Shown here in pieces: positions 1 to 6,701 of a DNA stretch of 6,701 bases. Numbering within the stretch: the first letter of the stretch is position 1; the number at the start of each line of letters is the position of its first letter. Both the position numbers and the translations under genes were made by a program. Origin of the DNA: Paracoccaceae bacterium (GTDB lineage: Bacteria; Pseudomonadota; Alphaproteobacteria; Rhodobacterales; Rhodobacteraceae); assembly GCA_006227805.1 (NCBI GenBank), contig SBFT01000130.1:1-6701 (forward strand), in the 5' to 3' direction. Under the pieces are notes generated by a model. That model worked only from the letters and a program-made list of their open reading frames with translations. It searched no databases and was not told where the DNA came from.

Positions 1-404
<404 letters not shown>

Positions 405-419
405 AGACACGGTCCGTGA

Positions 420-437
420 CCGCCCATCTTGGGGCGG
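420..437 (+). terminator. Weak hairpin, possible terminator of upstream gene
   Basis: CCGCCC (420-425) and GGGCGG (432-437) are perfect inverted arms around a 6-base loop, 16 bases after the stop codon of the upstream fragment. A shorter palindrome, CACGG-T-CCGTG, lies just before it at 408-418. The 3' side is AAAATT rather than a clean U tract, so it does not match a classical intrinsic terminator. It could attenuate transcription or be chance pairing in GC-rich DNA. Confidence 0.25.
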
Positions 438-448
438 AAAATTGGCGC

Positions 449-477
449 TACCCAAAGCCTAGCGTGTTCCCTATACT
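449..477 (+). promoter_or_regulatory. Candidate nrdR promoter (TATACT -10 box)
   Basis: TATACT at 472-477 resembles a sigma-70 -10 element and lies 63 bases before the nrdR ATG, in the least GC-rich part of the gap. At 17-base spacing the -35 position holds TACCCA (449-454), a poor match to TTGACA; the better TTGGCG at 442-447 is too far away (24 bases). I see no palindromic NrdR box (ACA...TATAT...TGT type), so there is no sign of autoregulation here. Confidence 0.25.
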
Positions 478-540
478 CCTGCACAAGTGGGCCGACAGTC
501 CCACAAGAAAGAGGCAGAGGACAGGAAAAGGGAACAGGCC

Positions 541-1008
541 ATGCGCTGCCCGTTTTGCGGAAACATCGACACCCAGGTGAAGGATTCCAGGCCCGCCGAG
601 GATCACGTCTCGATCCGGCGGCGGCGGTTCTGCCCGGCCTGCGGGGGACGCTTCACCACCTATGAACGCGTCCAGCTGCGCGATCTGGTCGTCATCAAGA
701 ACAGCGGCAAGCGCGAGGATTTCGACCGCGACAAGCTGGAACGCTCGATCCGGATCTCGATGCAGAAGCGCCCGATCGATCCCGAGCGGATCGACCAGAT
801 GATCTCGGGCATCGTGCGGCGGCTGGAAAGCATGGGCGAAACCGACATCCCCTCGAAGAAGATCGGCGAGATCGTGATGGAAGCGCTGGCCCGGATCGAC
901 ACCGTCGCCTATGTGCGTTTCGCCAGCGTCTACAAGAACTTCCAGGCTGCCGACGATTTCGAGGATTTCGTCGCCGAACTGCGCCCGCACACCCCACCCG
1001 AGGCCTGA
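541..1008 (+). CDS. nrdR: Transcriptional repressor NrdR
   Basis: NrdR is a cytoplasmic nucleotide-sensing repressor that binds NrdR boxes upstream of ribonucleotide reductase operons when its ATP-cone is loaded with dATP/ATP. The 155-residue product has the usual family length (about 150-160). It opens with the diagnostic MRCPFCG and a four-cysteine zinc ribbon (C3, C6, C31, C34), with the basic RRRRF stretch (26-30) and CPACGGRFTTYER following the family pattern. The ATP-cone spans roughly residues 49-139: VIKNSGKREDFDRDK near its start, RIDTVAYVRFASVYKNF near its end. The frame is open for 18 codons upstream of 541, but family members begin at MRCPFC and a purine-rich stretch (GGAAAAGGGAA) precedes this ATG, so I chose 541. 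ribD starts 6 bases after its stop, indicating co-transcription, a common nrdR neighbourhood in alphaproteobacteria. Its target nrd genes are not in the window. Confidence 0.97.
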   Translation: MRCPFCGNIDTQVKDSRPAEDHVSIRRRRFCPACGGRFTTYERVQLRDLVVIKNSGKREDFDRDKLERSIRISMQKRPIDPERIDQMISGIVRRLESMGETDIPSKKIGEIVMEALARIDTVAYVRFASVYKNFQAADDFEDFVAELRPHTPPEA

Positions 1009-1014
1009 CGGGCC

Positions 1015-2118
1015 GTGGGCCCGGCCGCCGATCAGCGGTGGATGCGCACCGCGCTGGCGCTCGGCCGGCGCGGCATGGGACGGTGCTGGCCCAATCCGGC
1101 CGTCGGCTGCGTCATCGTGGCGGGCGGTCGCGTGGTGGGGCGCGGCTGGACCCGGCCGGGCGGGCGGCCCCATGCGGAAACGGTGGCGTTGGCCCAGGCC
1201 GGGGCGGCAGCGCGCGGCGCCGTGGCCTATGTCAGCCTCGAGCCTTGCGCCCATCACGGCCAGACGCCGCCCTGCACGGATGCGTTGATCGCCGCCGGGA
1301 TCGCGCGCGTGGTCGCGCCCTTGCCCGACAGTGACCCGCGGGTCGCGGGCCAGGGCTTCGAACGCCTGCGCATGGCGGGGATCGAGGTGGTCACGGGCGT
1401 TCTTGCCGAGGAAGCGGCGCGCGATCATGCGGGCTTTTTCCTCAGGACCGAAACCGGGCGGCCCTTCGTGACGCTGAAACTGGCGGCGAGCCTCGATGGC
1501 CGGATCGCCACCGCCACAGGGCAGAGCAAGTGGATCACCGGGGCCGAGGCGCGGCGCGCCGTCCACGCCATGCGCGCGCGCCATGATGCGGTGATGGTGG
1601 GGGCGGGCACGGCGCGGGCGGATGATCCGTCGCTGACCGTGCGCGACCTCGGGATGGCGCATCAGCCGGTGCGGGTCGTGGTGTCGCGACGGCTCGACCT
1701 GCCGCTTCTGGGGCAGCTGGCGCGCAGCGCAAGGGACCTGCCCGTCTGGCTGTTGCATGGCACGGATGCCGATCCCGAACGCCAGCGCGCCTGGGAGGGC
1801 CTCGGCGCGCGGCTGATGCCCTGCGCGCGGGTGGGGGTCCATCTGGACCCCGCCGACGTGTTGCGCCAGCTGGGCGCGGCCGGGCTGACGCGGGTCTTCT
1901 GCGAGGGTGGCGGCGCGCTTTCGGCCTCGCTTCTGGCGGCGGACCTGGTGGATGAACTGGCGGTGTTCCAGGCCGGCATGGCGATCGGGGCCGAGGGCCT
2001 GCCGATGATCGGGGCGATGGGCCTCGACCGGCTGGAAAACGCCGCGCGCTTCGTGCTGGACGACCTGCGTCCGATCGGCGCGGATGTGCTGCAGATCTGG
2101 CGGCGGGCGACCGGCTAG
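1015..2118 (+). CDS. ribD: Bifunctional riboflavin deaminase/reductase RibD
   Basis: RibD catalyses two consecutive cytoplasmic steps of riboflavin synthesis: deamination of the pyrimidinone formed from GTP by cyclohydrolase II, then NADPH-dependent reduction of the ribose side chain. The 367-residue product has the family's usual length. The N-terminal zinc deaminase domain (about 8-150) shows NPAVGCVIV (27-35), HAE (53-55, zinc ligand and catalytic Glu) and EPCAHHGQTPPC (76-87, zinc ligands C78 and C87). The C-terminal reductase domain (about 151-365) shows KLAASLDGRIA (155-165), GQSKWITG (169-176), VGAGTARADDPSL (195-207) and EGGG (297-300). I chose the GTG at 1015: it keeps the residues before WMRTALAL that homologues have, sits 6 bases after the nrdR stop, and has GAGG (1000-1003) upstream. 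The ATG at 1042 would shave off part of the first helix. No rib gene follows; the next gene is convergent and unrelated. Both active sites look intact. Confidence 0.97.
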   Translation: MGPAADQRWMRTALALGRRGMGRCWPNPAVGCVIVAGGRVVGRGWTRPGGRPHAETVALAQAGAAARGAVAYVSLEPCAHHGQTPPCTDALIAAGIARVVAPLPDSDPRVAGQGFERLRMAGIEVVTGVLAEEAARDHAGFFLRTETGRPFVTLKLAASLDGRIATATGQSKWITGAEARRAVHAMRARHDAVMVGAGTARADDPSLTVRDLGMAHQPVRVVVSRRLDLPLLGQLARSARDLPVWLLHGTDADPERQRAWEGLGARLMPCARVGVHLDPADVLRQLGAAGLTRVFCEGGGALSASLLAADLVDELAVFQAGMAIGAEGLPMIGAMGLDRLENAARFVLDDLRPIGADVLQIWRRATG

Positions 2119-2127
2119 GCGACCGCT

Positions 2128-4140
2128 TCAGCGCCAGAGATGGGCATGGGTCGCCAGCGCGCCCTGCACCTTCGACAGGGCCCGCAGCAGGGGCCCGGGA
2201 CGGGGAACCGCCCCCGAAGCCAGCCGCGCCACCGCCACTTCCACCGGGCAGGGGCGGTTCGTGACCGGATCATGGTAGCGCGGATAGTCGATCAGCGTCG
2301 CGTGGACGAGGCCCGCCAGCGTCGGCCGTGCCGAACGGCGCGCCAGCGGCGGCGCGAGGTCGGTCGTCAGGCCCCAGCCCGCGTAGAAGGGCACACCCAG
2401 CGTGGTGACGCGCAGGCCGCGCAACAGCGCCTCGAACCCCAGGCCCGAGGTCATGGTCCAGACCTCGTCCACCTGGCCCAGCAGCCAGCCCGTGTCCACA
2501 TCCGCCAGCACTACATCGGCCAGGCCTTCCGCCCGGATCTCGCCCGCGCGCAGCCCCGCCTCGACATCCGGGTGGGGCTTGTAGAGGAGGACGCAATCCG
2601 GATTGGCCTCGCGCGTGGCCTGCAACAGGGAGAAGTTCGTGCGCACGGCCCCCGTGCCGCGCAGGATCGAGGCGTCGTCCTCGACCTGGCCCGGCACCAG
2701 GATACGCCGGCCCTTGGGCAGATCGGGGCGCGCGCCGCCCAGGTTGTACTTGGTCACGCCCAGCCCGGTGACCGACGCGATCAGCCGCTCGGCGCGCAGC
2801 GCCTGGTCGGGGCGCAGCGTCTCGCGCAGCGCGATCAGGCGTTCCAGCCGCGACGGGCGCGCCGGGTCGTAGTAGATGCCCAGATCGTCCACCACCAGCG
2901 ACAGGGGCGGGACCAGCCCGGCCCCCAGCCCGCGCGAGCGCAGGAACCCGTCCTCGACAAGGGCGGCGTCCTCGTCCCCGGGGCCCGCCTTGCCGGCCCA
3001 GACCATGCGCGGACGGCCCGTGGCCCGGGCACGCGCCGCGTCGTCCTCGAAGAGGATCCGCCTTTCGCCGCCGAAGACGCGGTTCAGGGCCGGGCGCTTC
3101 CACAGGCGCATACCCCCTGCCACCCAGCCGTGGCGGTCCTGCCGCCAGGCGCGCGCCTGCGCTTCCAGGATGTCCAGCACGCGCTCGACCTCGCACAGCG
3201 CGTCGGCGAAGGGATCGTACCAGGTGGGGTAGAGGATCAGCGCCGCCGCCACCAGTTGCGCCCGCGTCAGCCGCCGTTCCCGGCGCGCGACCGGCGCGTC
3301 GTCGACGGTCAGGCCCCAGCCGGCATAGAAGGGCTGGCCGAAGACCCGGGGGCGGTGGCCCGCCAGGATCGCCTCGAACCCCAGTTGCGAGGACACGGTA
3401 TAGACGCCCACCGCCCCTTCGAACAGCGCCCAGGGACTGACTGGATCGCTCAGAAGCTGGATGCGGTCATTGGTGTCCTCGGGGCCGAAATGGCCGGGGC
3501 GGAATCCCTGCGCGGTCTCGGGATGGGTCTTGATCAGGACGCGCGCGCCGGGATGTTCCTCCTGCGCGAAGGCCAGCATCTCGACGAAGCGCGCGCGGTC
3601 CGCGCGGCTGGCCCGGACCGAGGCATCCTCCCGCGTCTGGTCGATGACCACGACATAGCCCGGATCGGGCAGGGGCAGGGCGGGGTCGACGGCGCTGTAC
3701 TTGGTCAGGTGCGCGGCCGCCAGCCGCGCGATCACCGCGCGGGCCCGGTCCAGAAGGGCCGTGTCGTCCAGCGCGTGGCTGGCCAGCAGGGTTTCGAGAT
3801 CGCTGGGTTGGCCCGCATCGAAATGAACGCCGCGCAGGTCGAGGCTCAGCCCCAGCGGCGGATCGCCCCGCCGCCCGGGATGGAGCGAGCGCAGGAAGGC
3901 GTCCTCGACCCGGAGAAGGCCCACGCCGTGGCGCGCGGCGGCCCTGCGGCCGCGATGCGCGGTCGGGCTGTCGCCCCAGATGCCCACCAGGTCCTGCGGG
4001 CCCGGTCGGCCCAGCCGGATGTCGTAGCCCGCAAGCGACAGGATGCGGCGCAGGCGCCGGTCACGAAGGAAGCCGCCGTTGTAGACGCAAAGCCGCCGAC
4101 GGGCGGTCCCGCCGGCGGCTGAAGGTCCGGTTGCGTCCAT
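2128..4140 (-). CDS. kpsC: KpsC, two-domain capsule beta-Kdo transferase
   Basis: KpsC extends the beta-linked poly-Kdo linker on the lipid anchor of ABC-transporter-dependent capsules, acting at the cytoplasmic face of the inner membrane. Characterised homologues have two GT-B-like Kdo transferase domains with alternating linkages (CAZy GT107, as I recall). The 670-residue product matches the family length and shows the duplication directly. Domain 1: VEDAFLRS (78-85), TKY (146-148), QTREDAS (168-174), KTHPE (204-208), SSQLGFEAIL (250-259), FYAGWGLT (271-278). Domain 2: VEDGFLRS (395-402), TKY (463-465), QVEDDAS (485-491), KPHPD (521-525), TSGLGFEALL (564-573), FYAGWGLT (585-592). Both copies keep the acidic and HP motifs, so both look active. 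There is no signal peptide or transmembrane helix. The ATG is 1 base beyond the OPX stop with no good Shine-Dalgarno sequence, implying translational coupling. Its stop faces the ribD stop 9 bases away. Old annotations call this family capsule export protein. Confidence 0.94.
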   Translation of the reverse strand: MDATGPSAAGGTARRRLCVYNGGFLRDRRLRRILSLAGYDIRLGRPGPQDLVGIWGDSPTAHRGRRAAARHGVGLLRVEDAFLRSLHPGRRGDPPLGLSLDLRGVHFDAGQPSDLETLLASHALDDTALLDRARAVIARLAAAHLTKYSAVDPALPLPDPGYVVVIDQTREDASVRASRADRARFVEMLAFAQEEHPGARVLIKTHPETAQGFRPGHFGPEDTNDRIQLLSDPVSPWALFEGAVGVYTVSSQLGFEAILAGHRPRVFGQPFYAGWGLTVDDAPVARRERRLTRAQLVAAALILYPTWYDPFADALCEVERVLDILEAQARAWRQDRHGWVAGGMRLWKRPALNRVFGGERRILFEDDAARARATGRPRMVWAGKAGPGDEDAALVEDGFLRSRGLGAGLVPPLSLVVDDLGIYYDPARPSRLERLIALRETLRPDQALRAERLIASVTGLGVTKYNLGGARPDLPKGRRILVPGQVEDDASILRGTGAVRTNFSLLQATREANPDCVLLYKPHPDVEAGLRAGEIRAEGLADVVLADVDTGWLLGQVDEVWTMTSGLGFEALLRGLRVTTLGVPFYAGWGLTTDLAPPLARRSARPTLAGLVHATLIDYPRYHDPVTNRPCPVEVAVARLASGAVPRPGPLLRALSKVQGALATHAHLWR

Positions 4141-4141
4141 C

Positions 4142-5272
4142 CTATTCGGTGAGGGTGGACAGCGAGGCCGCGGTGGTCAGGCCCCCGGTCAGCGCCGAGA
4201 TGGTCTTGTTCCACTGGGTGAACGGCGCCTCGGTGACATAGAGCGTGTCGCCGTCGCGGATCACGAAATCGCGGGCCTGGAACAGCCCGTTGGGCTGGGT
4301 CAGGTCCAGAACGTAGACGAGGCGTTGCGCGCCCACCAGATCGGTGCGGCCCATGACCTGGTTGGCGATTTCCGCCGGTTCGTTGCGCAGCACGAACACC
4401 CCGGTCGGATCGGCCGCCACGGTGACGAGGCCGCCGACCTGGGCGATGGCTTCCAGCGCCGAGAGGTTCTTCGACTCGAAGGGCACGCGCGACTGGCTTG
4501 CGGTGGCGCCCAGCGCCGTGAACGAACGGGTGTCCTCCTCGATGAAGATGCGGTCGCCGCCGCGCAGGGCGATGTCGGCGCGGGGATCGTCGAACAGATC
4601 GCTGAACCAGATCGTGCCCTTGTGATCGCCGCGCACCACGGTGACGCGGGTGATCTCGGGCTCGGTCGCGATGCCGCCGGAATTGGCCAGCATCCCCGAC
4701 AGCGTGCGGGTGGGCCGTTCGATCGGGAAGACGCCCTGGCCGCCCGCGCCGATGATCGTCACCGTTGCGCCGTCGCCCGCCAGGCGGCGCACCTCGACCT
4801 GCGGATCGGGTGTCTGTTCCTCGAGCTGGCGGGTGATGATGTTGCGCAGCTGTTCCGGCGTGTTTCCGGCGGCGCGCAGGCGGCCGGCATAGGGCACGAA
4901 GATGAAGCCCGCGCTGTCCACCTGCACTTCCTCGATCGCGGTGGCGTTCGCCCCCTCCGAGGCCAGAAGCCCGTCATCCACGTTTTCCCAGATCGTCAGG
5001 CCCAGCGTGTCGCCCGGCCTGATCACGTCCGGCGTCAGCGTCGAGGCGCCGCGGAACGCCTCCGAAAAGCCCAGCGCCGGGCTGACCGCGGTGGCGCGTG
5101 TCACCCGGTCATTGACCGCCACGATGAAGGCATCGCCCTCGCGTTGCACCGATCCGGCGTAGATCTGCCGCTTGTTCGGGCCGGCATTCGGCAACAGGCT
5201 GCAGCCGGTCACGGCGAGGACCGCGCCCGCCAACAGGGCGAAATTCGCCCAACGCTTTACTCTGGGTGTCAC
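4142..5272 (-). CDS. Wza-like OPX polysaccharide export lipoprotein
   Basis: This is an outer-membrane polysaccharide export (OPX) lipoprotein, the channel through which capsule leaves the cell. The 376-residue product has a lipoprotein signal: basic RVKR (4-7), a hydrophobic stretch (11-21) and the lipobox VTGC with acylated C24. The Poly_export domain follows (about 80-165; IRPGDTLGLTIWE at 85-97, VPYAGRLRAAGNT at 126-138). Two SLBB-type beta-grasp repeats come next (about 168-247 and 250-348), each ending in a GD-type turn (GGDRIFIEED, RDGDTLYVTEAP). The C-terminal segment from WNKTISALTGG could be the amphipathic helix that crosses the outer membrane in Wza. I chose the GTG at 5272 because GAGGAG sits 8 bases upstream and it gives a normal-length signal peptide. 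The longer frame would begin at a TTG (5320) with no ribosome site. The size is near Wza (about 380) and well short of E. coli KpsD (about 560), yet its neighbours are kpsS and kpsC. I leave the symbol blank because wza and kpsD naming is inconsistent here. Confidence 0.93.
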   Translation of the reverse strand: MTPRVKRWANFALLAGAVLAVTGCSLLPNAGPNKRQIYAGSVQREGDAFIVAVNDRVTRATAVSPALGFSEAFRGASTLTPDVIRPGDTLGLTIWENVDDGLLASEGANATAIEEVQVDSAGFIFVPYAGRLRAAGNTPEQLRNIITRQLEEQTPDPQVEVRRLAGDGATVTIIGAGGQGVFPIERPTRTLSGMLANSGGIATEPEITRVTVVRGDHKGTIWFSDLFDDPRADIALRGGDRIFIEEDTRSFTALGATASQSRVPFESKNLSALEAIAQVGGLVTVAADPTGVFVLRNEPAEIANQVMGRTDLVGAQRLVYVLDLTQPNGLFQARDFVIRDGDTLYVTEAPFTQWNKTISALTGGLTTAASLSTLTE

Positions 5273-5280
5273 TGCGCGGT

Positions 5281-5286
5281 CTCCTC
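5281..5286 (-). promoter_or_regulatory. Ribosome binding site GAGGAG fixing the OPX start
   Basis: The reverse strand reads GAGGAG, then 8 bases, then GTG (5272-5270). This is the strongest Shine-Dalgarno match I noticed near a start in the window. It decides the OPX start in favour of the GTG that places the lipobox cysteine at residue 24, rather than the in-frame TTG 48 bases upstream. Confidence 0.8.
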
Positions 5287-5290
5287 GACC

Positions 5291-5320
5291 TATGAATTCT
5301 GCCTCAGGTTTTTCTTTCAA
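5291..5320 (-). promoter_or_regulatory. Weak candidate promoter between kpsS and OPX gene
   Basis: The 94-base gap between the kpsS stop and the OPX GTG has a local AT-rich patch on the leftward strand. TTGAAA (5320-5315) is a good -35 match, and 18 bases later TTCATA (5296-5291) is a poor -10 match. The gap could hold an internal promoter for the OPX-kpsC pair. Read-through from kpsS is equally possible, and I see no terminator hairpin in the gap. Confidence 0.2.
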
Positions 5321-5366
5321 GTTACCGGAATCCTGTTGGAATATCCAGCGCCACCGAGAGTGCCGG

Positions 5367-6686
5367 TCACTGGACCAGGCGCAACTGTTGCCTGGGAGCC
5401 GCGGTTCCCGAGGCCAGCGCGTCGTAGGGATCCTCGTGCGACAGCATCATGTCGACGACCTGGCGCAGCAATTGCCGCCGCCCGCGCGACGAGTAGAAGC
5501 CGCCGGCGACCTGGCTGGTTTCCAGCAGGTAACGCCGATAATCGCGATAGGCCCTGGTGTCGGGCCGGGTCGGGCCCGCGAAGAAATCGCGCAAGGCCAG
5601 GTCCGAGACGAATTCGGGCTTGTCGTAGACGGCGCGGCCGAAGACCTTGAGCGGGATGCCCCGCCACAGGACCTGTTGCGCCGCGGTCGAATTCACGGTG
5701 ACCGCGGATCGCGCATCGTTCAGAAGCTGCGCCAGCTTGCCGCCGCGCACGTAATGGACGCGCTCGGCGATGCCGTGTTCGCGGGCGAGCCGCCGCAGCG
5801 TGCGCCGGATCGGCACGCGGCCGTCCTCCAGCGGATGTGCCTTGACCACCAGGTGATGGTGGCGCGGGGCGCCCGCCGCGAAACCTTCGACCAGAAGCTC
5901 CAGGAACTCGGTCATCGTCGAGAAGGGCGAATGCATCTGGAACGAACTGTCGTGTTCCAGTTGCAGAAGCGCCAGATGATAGGGAAATCCGCCATGCCGG
6001 ATGCGCCAGGTGGCGATGCGCCGGTCCAGCGCCTGCAAGGGCATCAGCAGCAACCGCTTGAGATAGAGCCGGAATTCCTGCGTCACCGTCAACGCCCGGT
6101 GCGGGCGGAAATTGCGGTAGCCGCCGTTCAGGAACATCACGAAGAAATGGTAGAGAGCGCCGTAGAAGATGTGCTGGCGCATGTCGCCCCAATGGGCCGG
6201 GGGCAGGGGCGCCTCGAGGTCCGACTGCGCCAGCGCCTGCTGCATCCGGGCGATCGACATCTCCATCAGGCGGGAATGGCCATTGGTTCCGCCGCGCTCG
6301 TAGGTGACCCAGTAGGGCCGCATGTAGCCTTCCTCGAAGACATGGACGCGCAGGCCCCGCGCCCTGGCGATGGCCACGGCCTGGGCGTGGATCGGACGGG
6401 TGTCGCCATAGAGCACGATATCGCTCACGTCCTTCTCGGACAGCAGGGAGGCGAAGGTGTCTGGCCAGTCCCGGGCCTGTCCCCGGAACGGGATGTAGGA
6501 GCGCGGCTGGAACCAGAAGGCGCGGTCGCCCGCGTTGAACCCCACGCGCCAGACCTCGGCCCCGGCCCGGCGCAGCATACCGCCCAGGGCGTTGAAGAAG
6601 GGTCCGTGCGGGCCTTGCAGGAACAGGAAGACCCGCTTCGGTTCGGTGGTTACGATCATGTCCGGTCCGCAGTGCCAGAAGGGCAT
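5367..6686 (-). CDS. kpsS: KpsS, capsule beta-Kdo transferase (start near contig edge)
   Basis: KpsS adds the first beta-Kdo to the lysophosphatidylglycerol anchor of ABC-dependent capsules, giving KpsC its acceptor; it acts at the cytoplasmic membrane face. The 439-residue product is somewhat longer than E. coli KpsS (about 390) and shows family motifs in order: LQGPHGPFF (23-31), NAGDRAFW (51-58), GDTRPIH (94-100), FEEGYMRP (117-124), LQLEHDSS (241-248), KAHPLEDG (282-289, the HP motif), VTVNSTAAQQVL (329-340) and PLKVFGRAVYD (345-355). It is a single catalytic domain, unlike the doubled KpsC. The start is uncertain. ATG at 6686 has no visible ribosome site. ATG at 6659, nine codons in, has a weak GGA upstream and fits homologues that begin shortly before the KRVFLFLQGP strand. 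The frame is also open for five more codons to the contig end, so the true start could lie outside. It is the first gene of the leftward capsule block, followed by the OPX gene after 94 bases. Confidence 0.92.
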   Translation of the reverse strand: MPFWHCGPDMIVTTEPKRVFLFLQGPHGPFFNALGGMLRRAGAEVWRVGFNAGDRAFWFQPRSYIPFRGQARDWPDTFASLLSEKDVSDIVLYGDTRPIHAQAVAIARARGLRVHVFEEGYMRPYWVTYERGGTNGHSRLMEMSIARMQQALAQSDLEAPLPPAHWGDMRQHIFYGALYHFFVMFLNGGYRNFRPHRALTVTQEFRLYLKRLLLMPLQALDRRIATWRIRHGGFPYHLALLQLEHDSSFQMHSPFSTMTEFLELLVEGFAAGAPRHHHLVVKAHPLEDGRVPIRRTLRRLAREHGIAERVHYVRGGKLAQLLNDARSAVTVNSTAAQQVLWRGIPLKVFGRAVYDKPEFVSDLALRDFFAGPTRPDTRAYRDYRRYLLETSQVAGGFYSSRGRRQLLRQVVDMMLSHEDPYDALASGTAAPRQQLRLVQ

Positions 6687-6701
6687 GAAGAAATCGTCTA
6701 A

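Noticed and set aside
408..418. CACGG-T-CCGTG palindrome as a possible operator
   Set aside because: It is short, has a one-base centre, does not resemble an NrdR box, and lies over 120 bases from nrdR; chance occurrence in GC-rich DNA is likely.
487..540. Extended NrdR N-terminus from the upstream in-frame start at 487
   Set aside because: The added Lys/Arg/Glu-rich residues precede the invariant MRCPFCG start of the family, and the purine-rich ribosome site fits the ATG at 541.
448..1842. Open frame of 464 codons on the - strand, antisense to nrdR and ribD
   Set aside because: It crosses two well-identified genes and their junction, and has His/Arg/Pro/Gly-rich low-complexity composition with no family motif. 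It is a GC-bias shadow.
2140..4122. Open frame of 660 codons on the + strand, antisense to kpsC
   Set aside because: It mirrors kpsC almost end to end, is rich in Arg/Gln/Gly/Ala, and shows no recognisable motifs. Long antisense frames are expected in GC-rich genes with strong GC3 bias, and KpsC is unmistakable on the other strand.
5273..5320. Longer OPX protein beginning at TTG 5320
   Set aside because: There is no ribosome site before the TTG, the extra 16 residues are charged and would bury the lipoprotein signal, and GAGGAG sits at ideal spacing before the GTG at 5272.
5172..6701. Open frame of 509 codons on the + strand running off the contig, antisense to the OPX start and kpsS
   Set aside because: It spans the OPX-kpsS intergenic gap and lies opposite clear KpsS motifs; composition is that of an antisense shadow.

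Overview
The window looks like one small draft contig from a high-GC alphaproteobacterium, most likely a member of the Rhodobacteraceae (Rhodobacter/Paracoccus/Roseobacter type). I infer this from the GC-rich third codon positions, the NrdR and RibD sequences, and the kpsS - OPX lipoprotein - kpsC arrangement. No 16S rRNA or other taxonomic marker is present. The first 84 bases are an unbroken G run, best read as a sequencing or assembly artefact, so biological sequence starts at about 85.

Layout. The left half reads rightward. It holds the 3' end of an unrecognised gene (85-404), a 136-base gap with a weak hairpin and a weak promoter candidate, then nrdR (541-1008) and ribD (1015-2118) with a 6-base gap, so probably one transcript. 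The right half reads leftward: a kpsS-type gene (6686-5367, touching the contig edge), then a Wza-like outer-membrane polysaccharide export lipoprotein (5272-4142), then a two-domain kpsC (4140-2128). The blocks converge tail to tail, with only 9 bases between the ribD and kpsC stop codons.

How the genes work together. NrdR is the ATP/dATP-sensing repressor of ribonucleotide reductase genes, and RibD carries out two early steps of riboflavin synthesis; they share a neighbourhood, not a pathway. The leftward block is a capsule module. KpsS and KpsC are the beta-Kdo transferases that build the poly-Kdo linker on a lipid in ABC-transporter-dependent (group 2 type) capsules. The OPX lipoprotein is the outer-membrane exit channel. 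The inner-membrane ABC transporter (KpsM/KpsT), the periplasmic adaptor (KpsE) and the repeat-unit glycosyltransferases are not in the window and would have to be encoded elsewhere.

I see no mobile element, CRISPR array, tRNA or rRNA, and nothing I would defend as a previously undescribed system. The points most worth checking are the poly-G end, the terminator-free convergent junction, the apparent separation of ribD from the rest of a riboflavin operon, and the pairing of a Wza-sized OPX protein with KpsC/KpsS.
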